From: Microbacterium sp.
GTDB lineage: Bacteria > Actinomycetota > Actinomycetes > Actinomycetales > Microbacteriaceae
Assembly (NCBI GenBank): GCA_003524435.1
Contig: DQHP01000122.1
Coordinates: 1-13,854, forward strand
DNA length: 13,854 nt
Reading direction: 5' to 3'
How positions within the stretch are numbered: the first letter of the stretch is position 1; every line of letters starts with the position of its first letter. This document shows positions 1 through 6,136 of the stretch, one piece after another. A program made the position numbers and the translations under genes. The notes under the pieces were generated by a model that made no database searches, had not been told where the DNA came from, and was given only the letters and a program-made list of their open reading frames with translations.

Positions 1-467
1 CCCGCCTGTGTAGTCGCAGGCACCTCGGGGAGAACGTCATGCGGTGCTGCTTCGAGAACCGCAGTATCGGCGACAGGCGCCGAACGACCGGTTCTGCGCG
101 CCCGACGCGCTGGGCGACCGCCTGCCGATGGCGCTGCGCCATAGCCAACGAGATTCGGCGGGCTCTTCTCCTCAGCAGCATCTTCCGCGGGAGTTTCAGC
201 CACAGGCGCAGCATCCGCCGGCTCCGCACCTTCCACCTCGAAATCGATCAACGCTGCGCCGACGGCGACGGTCGCGCCCGCCTCCGCATGCAGATTCGAG
301 ACGATGCCGTCAAACGGCGACGGCAGCTCGACGACCGCCTTTGCCGTCTCGACTTCGGCGAGGGTCTGATTCAGCGACACAGTGTCGCCTGGCGCAACGA
401 GCCACTGTACAATATCTGCTTCGGCCAGCCCTTCACCAAGATCGGGGAGACGGAACTGTTCGATCAT
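1..467 (-). CDS. bkdC: 2-oxoacid dehydrogenase E2 (dihydrolipoamide acyltransferase), N-terminal part
   Basis: This is the acyl-carrying E2 core of a branched-chain 2-oxoacid dehydrogenase complex; it passes the acyl group from E1 to CoA. Only about 155 residues are visible because the gene runs off the left edge. Residues 1-78 form a lipoyl domain opening MIEQFRLPDLGEGLAEA, with the lipoylated lysine at K43 in VETAKAVVE. An Ala/Pro/Glu-rich flexible linker follows, containing LVGYG at about 107-111, a motif I recall from actinobacterial BkdC-type E2 proteins, then an Arg-rich stretch. The peripheral-subunit-binding and catalytic domains lie outside the window. The ATG overlaps the E1beta stop by 4 nt (ATGA), so translation is probably coupled. 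Pyruvate dehydrogenase E2 is the main alternative; the neighbouring Lrp gene favours branched-chain substrates. Confidence 0.85.
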   Translation of the reverse strand, partial: MIEQFRLPDLGEGLAEADIVQWLVAPGDTVSLNQTLAEVETAKAVVELPSPFDGIVSNLHAEAGATVAVGAALIDFEVEGAEPADAAPVAETPAEDAAEEKSPPNLVGYGAAPSAGGRPARRARRTGRSAPVADTAVLEAAPHDVLPEVPATTQA

Positions 468-1474
468 GACTCTGCTCCTGTCAAGCTGTTGGGACGGTCC
501 AAGACGCGATCGATCGCGTCGAGAATCCGATCCAGGTCTGGCAGGTGGAACTTCTCCAACTTCGCCGGTGGGTAGGGCACGTCATGTCCTGTCACACGAA
601 GCGGGGGCGCTTCGAGATATTCGAAACACTGCTCAGTGATACTCGCAATCACTTCAGCCGCAACACCCGCTTCACGAGAAGCTTCGTGGGCAACGACCAC
701 ACGGCCCGTGCGGCGTACTGACGCGGTGACGGTGTCGTAGTCAATCGGCGAAATCGAGCGCAGATCTATGACCTCCAGCGATATTCCGTCGTCTTCGGCT
801 GCGTCCGCAGCATCCAGAACGGTCGAGAGCATCGCGCCATAGGTAATGACTGTCGCGTCAGTACCTTCGCGCACGACACGAGCGACGCCCATTGGCGGCG
901 CATCGGCAAGAGACGCTTCCAGATCAACCTCGCCTTTGCGGTGATACAGCCGCTTCGGTTCAAAGAAAATCACTGGATCATCCGACGCAATCGCCTGCTG
1001 CAGACAACGGTAGGCATCTTCGGGGTTGGAGACGGCGATCACACGCAGTCCCGCAGTGTGCACGAAATAGGCCTCTGGCGATTCGGAGTGGTGTTCGGCA
1101 GCGCCGATGCCGCCCGCCCAAGGAATGCGAATGGTGATCGGCATCTTTACGCGGCCCTGAGTTCGGTAATGCAGTTTCGCAACCTGCGAGACGATCTGAT
1201 CGAATGCCGGATAGACGAACCCATCGAACTGAATCTCAACGATCGGCCGATACCCGCGGTACGCGAGACCGACAGCAGTGCCGACGATGCCGGATTCGGC
1301 AAGCGGGGTATCAATCACGCGCGATGCGCCGAATTCATCAAGCAGTCCGTCAGTGATGCGGAACACACCACCGAGCTTGCCGATGTCTTCCCCCAGGATG
1401 ACGACCTTCTCGTCATCCTTCATGGCCTTATGCAGCCCCGCGTTCAGAGCCTTTCCAAGAGTAATCTGGCTCAT
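464..1474 (-). CDS. bkdB: 2-oxoacid dehydrogenase E1 component, beta subunit
   Basis: E1beta pairs with E1alpha to form the thiamine-diphosphate decarboxylase. The 336-aa length is normal for the family. Recognisable blocks are GEDIGKLGGVF (about 28-38), DTPLAESGIVGTAVG, VEIQFDGFVYPAFDQI, and HHSESPEAYF, whose histidines line the active site in this family. The C-terminal half is a transketolase-C-type domain (TDATVITYGAM, IDLRSISPID). I chose the ATG at 1474, giving MSQITLGKAL, because a GGAGG lies just upstream inside the end of the E1alpha gene and the family begins here. The frame stays open much further upstream, but that part runs through E1alpha in another frame and is not protein. One base separates the E1alpha stop from this start. 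The stop overlaps the E2 start. Confidence 0.95.
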   Translation of the reverse strand: MSQITLGKALNAGLHKAMKDDEKVVILGEDIGKLGGVFRITDGLLDEFGASRVIDTPLAESGIVGTAVGLAYRGYRPIVEIQFDGFVYPAFDQIVSQVAKLHYRTQGRVKMPITIRIPWAGGIGAAEHHSESPEAYFVHTAGLRVIAVSNPEDAYRCLQQAIASDDPVIFFEPKRLYHRKGEVDLEASLADAPPMGVARVVREGTDATVITYGAMLSTVLDAADAAEDDGISLEVIDLRSISPIDYDTVTASVRRTGRVVVAHEASREAGVAAEVIASITEQCFEYLEAPPLRVTGHDVPYPPAKLEKFHLPDLDRILDAIDRVLDRPNSLTGAES

Positions 1475-1475
1475 C

Positions 1476-2588
1476 TCACACCTCCTCGAATGTTGCGAGG
1501 TACGACGAGTACTCGTCACGCTGACGCTCAAGGCCGATGTGTGGCTCAGCATAGACAGCGTCGAAGACAGCGAGCGGCTCGCGGGTGACCATACCCAGAC
1601 ATTCGGCACGCATCTTGCGCGCGAAGACGTCTGCATCAGCGTGCGCGGCAGCGATCTGCTCATCGTCAAGTTCGCCCGCGGCGCGGAGATACGCTTCCAA
1701 TCGCGAGATCGGGTCGCGAGTGCGCCATTTCTCGAGCTCGGCAGGATCGCGGTAGCGCGTCGGGTCATCGGCGGTTGTGTGCGGACCCATTCGGTAGGTA
1801 ACCGCTTCGATGAAGACGGGCCCCTTGCCTGCGCGCGCATGCTCCAGCGCCCAGCGCATTGCGGCCATGCATGCCAACACGTCGTTGCCGTCCACGCGCA
1901 TGCTCGGGATGCCGAAACCTGGCGCACGTCCGGCGATCGGATGCTGCGACTGCAGCGAGACGGGCTCGGAAATCGCCCAGTGATTGTTCTGGCAGACGAA
2001 CACAACCGGCGCTTGATAAGACGCCGCAAAGATCATCGCCTCGTTCACATCGCCCTGGCTCGTCGCACCATCGCCGAAGTAGGTGACAGCCACTTCTGGT
2101 GCCTTTTCGTGCTTGATACCCATCGCATAGCCGACGGCGTGCAATGTCTGGGCACCGATGATGATCTGGAGCGGCGCGATGCGCATCTCCTGGGGGTCAA
2201 AAGGTGCGCCTTCTTCGCCGCGCCAGACGCGCACGAAGTCGCCGGGCTCCGCACCGCGCGCGTAAATCACACCGGTTTCCCGGTAACTCGGAAAGACGAA
2301 GTCGATCGGGTCAAGGGCGCGGGCTGTGCCGATCTGCGCGGCTTCCTGCCCGTTGCATGGTGCCCACAGACCCAATTGTCCCTGGCGCTGGAGAGCGATT
2401 CCCTCCGCGTCAAGGCGTCGAAGCATCACCATGTCGTGGTGCAACGAGCGCAACTGTGCTGCGTCGACGTCGGCAACGAAGGGATCGAGATCAGGGTTCT
2501 TCTGGCGAGTTCCATCCGGAGCGATCAGCCGCTCTGTGAGCTCAAGATCCTGCGCAGTGTCTGCGATCGGAATGATCTGCGGTGACAT
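1476..2588 (-). CDS. bkdA: 2-oxoacid dehydrogenase E1 component, alpha subunit
   Basis: This subunit binds thiamine diphosphate and decarboxylates the 2-oxo acid. The protein is 370 aa. The ThDP motif is visible as GDG at 172-174 and NN at 201-202, separated by the usual 26 residues. Other family blocks are CNGQEAAQIG (about 78-87), PSYRETG, and YRMGPHTTADDPTRYRD, which matches the loop region of branched-chain E1alpha. Two adjacent ATGs are possible. I prefer 2588 because AGGAGG at 2595-2600 is then 6 nt away; the ATG at 2591 would leave only 3 nt. It is the first gene of the E1alpha-E1beta-E2 operon and is transcribed from the promoter at 2662-2690. A pyruvate dehydrogenase role cannot be excluded from sequence alone. 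Confidence 0.93.
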   Translation of the reverse strand: MSPQIIPIADTAQDLELTERLIAPDGTRQKNPDLDPFVADVDAAQLRSLHHDMVMLRRLDAEGIALQRQGQLGLWAPCNGQEAAQIGTARALDPIDFVFPSYRETGVIYARGAEPGDFVRVWRGEEGAPFDPQEMRIAPLQIIIGAQTLHAVGYAMGIKHEKAPEVAVTYFGDGATSQGDVNEAMIFAASYQAPVVFVCQNNHWAISEPVSLQSQHPIAGRAPGFGIPSMRVDGNDVLACMAAMRWALEHARAGKGPVFIEAVTYRMGPHTTADDPTRYRDPAELEKWRTRDPISRLEAYLRAAGELDDEQIAAAHADADVFARKMRAECLGMVTREPLAVFDAVYAEPHIGLERQRDEYSSYLATFEEV

Positions 2589-2594
2589 CATCGT

Positions 2595-2600
2595 CCTCCT
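2595..2600 (-). promoter_or_regulatory. Shine-Dalgarno site of E1alpha
   Basis: The minus strand reads AGGAGG, a perfect Shine-Dalgarno core, 6 nt before the ATG at 2588 and 3 nt before the ATG at 2591. The spacing decides for the second ATG. It also shows that this operon has a leadered mRNA, unlike many neighbours. Confidence 0.85.
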
Positions 2601-2661
2601 GTCGTCTGTCTCCCTCGTGAGGAGTTCCAGGCTTGCTCCGACAGCATCATCGGATGCTCCG

Positions 2662-2690
2662 AGGTTACGTCGGTTGATCAGCACGCTCAA
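2662..2690 (-). promoter_or_regulatory. Promoter of the E1alpha-E1beta-E2 operon
   Basis: On the minus strand, TTGAGC (2685-2690) and TAACCT (2662-2667) are separated by exactly 17 nt. This is the best -35/-10 pair in the window. Transcription would start near 2655, giving a leader of about 65 nt before the E1alpha start. The -35 hexamer is part of the left arm of the dyad at 2685-2711, so a protein bound there should block polymerase. Confidence 0.7.
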
Positions 2691-2711
2691 GCATTTGGAA
2701 TCTGCTTGAGC
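2685..2711. promoter_or_regulatory. Dyad operator candidate between bkd operon and lrp-type gene
   Basis: GCTCAAGCA at 2685-2693 and TGCTTGAGC at 2703-2711 are perfect inverted copies around a 9-nt spacer. Two more outer pairs match after one mismatch. The left arm contains the -35 box of the dehydrogenase operon. Lrp/AsnC proteins bind such imperfect dyads as dimers or octamers, so the divergent regulator gene starting at 2757 is the natural candidate to bind here. The binding partner is inferred. Confidence 0.6.
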
Positions 2712-2742
2712 ATGTTGCCCAATTCTGAGTTCACGCACCTGG

Positions 2743-2748
2743 TAATCT
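2743..2748 (+). promoter_or_regulatory. -10 box of the lrp-type gene (leaderless type)
   Basis: TAATCT lies 8 nt before the ATG at 2757, where transcription would start at or next to the start codon. No Shine-Dalgarno sequence precedes that ATG. No good -35 box is visible at 16-18 nt. Confidence 0.5.
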
Positions 2749-2756
2749 TGGGCACT

Positions 2757-3230
2757 ATGTCAGCCCTTGATCGAGTCGACCTCGAACTGCTTGCCGCTCT
2801 TGCGGATGATCCACGCACGACGATCGTCGCGCTGGCCGAGGGGCTCGGGCTATCTCGCAACACAATTCAGGCGCGGATGGCACGGTTAGAGCAAACTGGC
2901 GTGTTCCTGTCCTATGAGCGCTCGTTCTCACCCGAAGTTCTGGGCTTTCCGTTACAGGCGTTCGTCAGTATCGGCCTTCGCCAGGTCGACCTGCCGCGCA
3001 TCATCAACGAGCTGTCCCGCATTCCTGAGGTCGTTCAGGCGCATGGCTTGAGCGGAACGATTGATATTCTCGCGCGCGTCGCGTGCCGGGATGCTCGACA
3101 CCTCTTTGACACCGATGCCCGGATCCTCTCCATTGAAGGCGTAGAGCGCACCGAGACCTCACTCGCGATGGGTGAAGTCATCCCGTTCCGGGTAGCAGGT
3201 CTTATTGGCCTCGCCCGACGGGAATCCTGA
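2757..3230 (+). CDS. Lrp/AsnC family transcriptional regulator
   Basis: This is a 157-aa DNA-binding regulator of the feast/famine type, probably sensing an amino acid or its breakdown product. An N-terminal winged helix-turn-helix spans about residues 3-60 (LDRVDLELLAALADDPRTT, then LAEGLGLSRNTIQARMARLEQTG). A RAM/AsnC ligand-binding domain follows at about 65-150, with the family's GLSGTIDILARV block. Length and order are typical. The frame opens earlier at 2706, but the family start and the leaderless -10 box support 2757. It is divergent from the E1/E2 operon, as bkdR is from bkd in Pseudomonas, so it probably controls that operon and perhaps itself. Its 3' end overlaps the convergent hydrolase by 29 nt. 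Confidence 0.92.
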   Translation: MSALDRVDLELLAALADDPRTTIVALAEGLGLSRNTIQARMARLEQTGVFLSYERSFSPEVLGFPLQAFVSIGLRQVDLPRIINELSRIPEVVQAHGLSGTIDILARVACRDARHLFDTDARILSIEGVERTETSLAMGEVIPFRVAGLIGLARRES

Positions 3231-4101
3231 GGAACTGGCGAACTGCTCCCGCCGCTTCGGCGGGAGTTTCATAGTGAATCAGATGCCCAACGTCGGCAAT
3301 CTCTACAAGCTCAGCGTTCGTAAACAGCGTGGCCAGTGTGCGTTCTGCTTCGATCGGGGTGATGTCGTCTTTCTGGGCTGCGATCAGCAGCGTGGGCATA
3401 TCGATCTTCGGGGCAAACGCGCGCACGTCGTGCGACACGCTCGCCACAAAGGCATCACGGAGAACGTCCCGATCGGCGAAATCTGAGAAGTAGGTATCGT
3501 GCTGGTTATGGATAAATCGGCGTAGCGACGGGCTCTTCGTCTTTGCCATGGTGACACTCATCACTCGTACGATGAGCTTGTTTCGAAGCAGGGTGGTACC
3601 GAGTTTCTCTGGTAGCTTCGCGCCCAGGTCGTAATAGAACACGGCTAGACGCGTCATCACGCCCTTCGGCCCTTCGAGGGCCGGCGCACCAATCGGATTG
3701 ATCAGAACCAGTTTCGGCGTCTCAAGTCCACCGGCAACGGCTGCTGAGGCGACAATTGAACCGAACGAATGGCCGAGAATCACGGCGCCCGGCGCCACGA
3801 CCGAAGCAAAATCCTGCAACCACCCCGCGTACTCGTCGAGGTTATGCGTACGTCCAGGCAACGGCGAAGTCTCACCAAACCCCGGCAGGTCAGGAGCGAT
3901 CACACGCACTTCGGGGAGGTAGGCGAGAACAGGTTCCAACCCGTGGTGCTCACCCCGAAATCCGTGCACGGCGACGATAGTGGTGGCGGCGTCCGCAGGG
4001 CCATAGACCCAGTACGCCGTCGTTCCCCCGCGTACTTGCACCTCATGGCGTGCGATTGGAAGACGACTCAATCGGTCGGCGTAGGGCGAAGGCACAGGCA
4101 T
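3202..4101 (-). CDS. Alpha/beta hydrolase
   Basis: This is a 299-aa alpha/beta-hydrolase-fold enzyme of unknown substrate. The oxyanion-hole region is VHGFRGEHHG (45-54). The nucleophile is Ser112 in GHSFGS, the likely acid is Asp245 or Asp246 in QKDDITP, and the catalytic histidine is His273 in DVGHLIHYE. A variable cap lies at about 140-230, including an odd basic stretch (TMAKTKSPSLRRF). No signal peptide is evident, so it is cytoplasmic. The ATG at 4101 is 6 nt from a TAGACT -10 box, which supports this start without a Shine-Dalgarno site. The stop lies within the end of the Lrp-type gene. Possible activities include esterase, lipase or C-C hydrolase; I cannot choose among them. Confidence 0.85.
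   Translation of the reverse strand: MPVPSPYADRLSRLPIARHEVQVRGGTTAYWVYGPADAATTIVAVHGFRGEHHGLEPVLAYLPEVRVIAPDLPGFGETSPLPGRTHNLDEYAGWLQDFASVVAPGAVILGHSFGSIVASAAVAGGLETPKLVLINPIGAPALEGPKGVMTRLAVFYYDLGAKLPEKLGTTLLRNKLIVRVMSVTMAKTKSPSLRRFIHNQHDTYFSDFADRDVLRDAFVASVSHDVRAFAPKIDMPTLLIAAQKDDITPIEAERTLATLFTNAELVEIADVGHLIHYETPAEAAGAVRQFLRIPVGRGQ
3246..3266 (+). terminator. Hairpin terminator candidate after the lrp-type gene
   Basis: CTCCCGCCG and CGGCGGGAG form a perfect 9-bp stem with a 3-nt loop, followed by TTT, 15 nt after the regulator's stop codon. The whole hairpin lies inside the coding sequence of the convergent hydrolase, where it encodes part of PAEAAGAVRQ. The T tract is short, so efficiency is uncertain. 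On the opposite strand no T tract follows. Confidence 0.5.
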
Positions 4102-4107
4102 GAAACC

Positions 4108-4113
4108 AGTCTA
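4108..4113 (-). promoter_or_regulatory. -10 box of the alpha/beta hydrolase (leaderless type)
   Basis: The minus strand reads TAGACT exactly 6 nt before the ATG at 4101, with no Shine-Dalgarno site between. This suggests that transcription starts at the start codon. Confidence 0.5.
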
Positions 4114-4149
4114 CGGGCGAGCCTTCGCCGCATTGTCCGAGCTCCTCTC

Positions 4150-4155
4150 TACGGT
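4150..4155 (+). promoter_or_regulatory. -10 box of the exonuclease gene (leaderless type)
   Basis: TACGGT lies 6 nt before the ATG at 4162. No purine-rich ribosome-binding site is present. Confidence 0.45.
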
Positions 4156-4161
4156 TATGGC

Positions 4162-4887
4162 ATGGCAATCGATCTAGAACTCCCGAGTTGGCTCAGCCGT
4201 GTCGGCGTCTTTGACCTAGAGACGACGGGGGTTGACGTGGCTACTGACCGCGTCGTGACTGCACACGTCGGCGTACTCGATGCTAAAGGGCGTGAGATCG
4301 CTGCCCGCTCGTGGCTTGCTGATCCCGGCATCCCGATTCCGGATGGAGCCGCCGCCGTACACGGGATCACCACAGAACAGGCGCAGCGTGAAGGCCGCCC
4401 TGCTGCCGAGGTGGTCGCAGAGATTACCGAGGCACTTCGTGCCCTATTCGCACAGGGCGTCCCCGTTGTCGCATACAACGCCTCGTACGATTTTTCTCTT
4501 TTGACATACGAATGCCTGCGTCACGGCATCACGCCGCTCGAAGCGCCAGCTCCGATTATCGACCCACTCGTCATCGACAAAGCAGTCGACCGCTACCGCA
4601 AGGGAAAGCGCACGCTCGAGGTCGTCGCTGAGCACTATAAGGTGCGACTCGATGGCGCGCATGAGGCATCCGCTGATGCCATCGCCGCCGGACGAGTCGC
4701 CCAGGCCATCGCCCGCACGTTCCCGCTCGCTGCAACGGCGCGCGAACTGCATACCCAGCAAATCGGTTGGGCGCGCACCCAGGCCGAGAGCCTGACCGAA
4801 TACTTCATTCGTATCGGACGGCTCGACGCCGAAGACGCACTCGACGGAGCATGGCCGGTGCGCGACGCTTCAGCATCGTCTGCGTGA
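4162..4887 (+). CDS. DEDDh 3'-5' exonuclease (DnaQ/DNA polymerase III epsilon-like)
   Basis: This is a stand-alone proofreading-type exonuclease of 241 aa. The four metal ligands and the catalytic histidine are all in place: Asp18 and Glu20 in FDLETTG, Asp110 in YNASYDFSLL, and His167 with Asp172 in HEASADA. The exonuclease fold covers about residues 13-190. A C-terminal tail of about 50 residues (IGWARTQAESLTEYFIRIG, then an acidic end) is conserved, as I recall, in actinobacterial relatives but has no known role to me. Without a polymerase or BRCT/GIY-YIG domain it is probably an accessory nuclease and not the replicative subunit. I chose the ATG at 4162; the frame is open from 3769, but that part is antisense to the hydrolase. 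Confidence 0.88.
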   Translation: MAIDLELPSWLSRVGVFDLETTGVDVATDRVVTAHVGVLDAKGREIAARSWLADPGIPIPDGAAAVHGITTEQAQREGRPAAEVVAEITEALRALFAQGVPVVAYNASYDFSLLTYECLRHGITPLEAPAPIIDPLVIDKAVDRYRKGKRTLEVVAEHYKVRLDGAHEASADAIAAGRVAQAIARTFPLAATARELHTQQIGWARTQAESLTEYFIRIGRLDAEDALDGAWPVRDASASSA

Positions 4888-4946
4888 TAAGAGCTGCGCT
4901 CGATGCCGTGTGATCATCTTCGAATCACGATGCAGCCCCGGAAACG

Positions 4947-4978
4947 ACGAGAGGCCCCGCCGGAGCGGAGCCTCTCGT
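4947..4978 (-). terminator. Hairpin terminator downstream of rpmE2
   Basis: Two 14-nt arms (4947-4960 and 4965-4978) pair with a single G-T wobble on the minus strand around a 4-nt loop, 14 nt beyond the L31 stop codon. The downstream T tract is weak (CGTTTC). The same hairpin sits about 60 nt after the convergent exonuclease stop, so it may serve both genes. Confidence 0.7.
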
Positions 4979-4992
4979 GGAGCGCAAGCTGG

Positions 4993-5247
4993 TTACTTGC
5001 TGCCGCCGAAGCCCTTGAAGCGCTGGTTGAACTTCTCGACACGACCGGCCGAGTCCATGATGCGCTGCTTGCCCGTGTAGAACGGGTGCGAAGCCGACGA
5101 GATCTCAACGTCGATAACGGGATACTCGACGCCGTCGAGTTCCATCGTCTTGTTGCTCGAGACAGTCGAACGGGTGAGGAACGTTTCGCCCGAGCCGAGG
5201 TCGCGGAATACAACAGCCTTGTAGTCGGGGTGAATGTCAGTCTTCAT
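4993..5247 (-). CDS. rpmE2: 50S ribosomal protein L31, type B
   Basis: L31 sits at the central protuberance of the large subunit and bridges to the small subunit. The 84-aa sequence opens MKTDIHPDYKAVVFRD and ends FNQRFKGFGGSK. It is longer than zinc-binding L31 and contains no cysteine, which defines the type B, zinc-independent paralogue. In several Actinobacteria such genes are switched on by zinc starvation through Zur; I see no convincing Zur box upstream. The ATG at 5247 is preceded by AAGGA (5254-5258) at 6-nt spacing, so it has a normal leader. It is followed by the hairpin at 4947-4978 and preceded by the ABC ATPase gene in the same direction, with an 80-bp gap that probably contains its own promoter. 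Confidence 0.96.
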   Translation of the reverse strand: MKTDIHPDYKAVVFRDLGSGETFLTRSTVSSNKTMELDGVEYPVIDVEISSASHPFYTGKQRIMDSAGRVEKFNQRFKGFGGSK

Positions 5248-5253
5248 GCGGAA

Positions 5254-5258
5254 TCCTT
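5254..5258 (-). promoter_or_regulatory. Shine-Dalgarno site of rpmE2
   Basis: The minus strand reads AAGGA, 6 nt before the ATG at 5247. It confirms the start and shows a leadered transcript. Confidence 0.75.
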
Positions 5259-5292
5259 GGCTTGCGGGGTGTGTACAAAAATGAAGTCAGAG

Positions 5293-5315
5293 GGTGCAGA
5301 TGCACCAAGGGTCAA
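5293..5315 (-). promoter_or_regulatory. rpmE2 promoter region with 14-bp palindrome
   Basis: On the minus strand TTGACC (5310-5315) is a near-consensus -35 box. Three bases downstream lies GGTGCATCTGCACC (5293-5306), a palindrome with 6-bp arms and a 2-nt centre. No clear -10 hexamer is found at 17-18 nt (CTCTGA or TCTGAC). The palindrome would lie in the spacer, where a repressor could act. Which protein binds is unknown. Confidence 0.4.
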
Positions 5316-5327
5316 CTCTATCAGATC

Positions 5328-6119
5328 TTACGCTGACGACGTGGCGCGTGCCGCGTAGCGGCCACCATCGCTCGTGAGCACGATCGGCATTCCAAACGCT
5401 TCGGTGAGGGCATCTGCCGTCAGCGTCTCGGCGATTGGGCCGGCGGCGGTGATCGCACCGTCACGGATCAGCATCACATGGGTGAACCCGACAGGAATCT
5501 CTTCCACGTGATGGGTCACCATGACCATCGCGGGTGTCGTCGGTGAAGATGCGTACCCGCTGAGCAAGCTCAGCAGCTCTTCGCGGGACCCAAGATCGAG
5601 CGATGCCGTGGGCTCGTCGAGCAACAAAAGTTCAGGGTCAGTCATAACGGCACGCGCGATTTGCACGCGCTTCTGCTCCCCGTCGCTGAGCGTCCCGAAC
5701 GTGCGATCGGCGAGGTGGTCGAGCTTCCACTCCCCCAGCACACGCAAAGCACGACGCTCGTCAATATTCTCGTACTGCTCATTCCACCGGCCCGTTACCG
5801 AGTAGGCAGCAGTAAGCACGACGTTGAGCACGGTCTCATCGCGTGGGAGACGCTTGGCCATCGCAGACGATGCGAACCCGATCCGCGGACGCAGTTCGAA
5901 GACGTCAGTACGGCCGAGCGTCTCACCCAAAATCGAGACAGTTCCCGAACTCGGGTGCATAAGCGTGTCAGCGAGTTGTAACAGGGTTGTCTTGCCCGCG
6001 CCGTTAGGCCCGAGCACGACCCAGCGCTGGTCGTCTGCGACCTGCCAGGTCACATGATCGACGATATTGCGACCGTCACGGCGCACGACGACATCAGTGA
6101 AATCAAGAGCACTCGGCAT
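5328..6119 (-). CDS. Orphan ABC-type ATPase (ModF/YlmA-like)
   Basis: This 263-aa protein is a single nucleotide-binding domain. Walker A is GPNGAGKTT (37-45), the signature LSDGEQKR (144-151), Walker B LLLLDE (164-169), the D-loop SLD, and the switch histidine His203 in VTHHVEE. Where a transporter has the Q-loop glutamine it reads RIGFASSAMAKR (79-90), with no Gln. From memory, ModF/YlmA-type cytoplasmic ABC proteins carry SS at this position. No membrane partner gene lies nearby, so a non-transport role is likely, though export with a distant permease remains possible. It follows glgA by 17 nt in the same direction, but TAGGCT 6 nt before its ATG suggests its own promoter. Confidence 0.85.
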   Translation of the reverse strand: MPSALDFTDVVVRRDGRNIVDHVTWQVADDQRWVVLGPNGAGKTTLLQLADTLMHPSSGTVSILGETLGRTDVFELRPRIGFASSAMAKRLPRDETVLNVVLTAAYSVTGRWNEQYENIDERRALRVLGEWKLDHLADRTFGTLSDGEQKRVQIARAVMTDPELLLLDEPTASLDLGSREELLSLLSGYASSPTTPAMVMVTHHVEEIPVGFTHVMLIRDGAITAAGPIAETLTADALTEAFGMPIVLTSDGGRYAARATSSA

Positions 6120-6125
6120 GCCTCC

Positions 6126-6131
6126 AGCCTA
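6126..6131 (-). promoter_or_regulatory. -10 box of the ABC ATPase gene (leaderless type)
   Basis: The minus strand reads TAGGCT, 6 nt before the ATG at 6119 and within the 17-nt gap after glgA. GGAGG lies between them, but with only 1 nt to the ATG it is too close for a normal ribosome-binding site. Confidence 0.5.
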
Positions 6132-6136
6132 TCGGC

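Noticed and set aside
39..575. Plus-strand frames opposite the E2 and E1beta genes
   Set aside because: They are shadows of the lipoyl-domain and E1beta coding regions on the other strand, with no domain of their own.
1475..2029. 185-residue N-terminal extension of the E1beta frame
   Set aside because: This part lies in E1alpha in another frame. E1beta homologues start at MSQITLGKAL and a Shine-Dalgarno site precedes that ATG.
1278..2585. 435-aa open frame on the plus strand opposite E1alpha/E1beta
   Set aside because: It lies antisense to two clear enzyme genes, has Arg/His-rich low-information composition and no recognisable domain. Long antisense frames are common at this GC.
3769..4161. 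Upstream extension of the exonuclease frame
   Set aside because: It is antisense to the hydrolase and unlike any exonuclease N-terminus. The fold begins just after the ATG at 4162.
4133..4161. TTGTCC-N17-TATGGC as a promoter for the exonuclease gene
   Set aside because: Spacing is ideal, but the -10 would abut the ATG at 4162 and transcription would start inside the coding sequence.
5248..5327. Zur box upstream of rpmE2
   Set aside because: The AT-rich stretch at about 5272-5283 has no inverted-repeat symmetry of the known Zur type. Only the GC-rich palindrome is clear.
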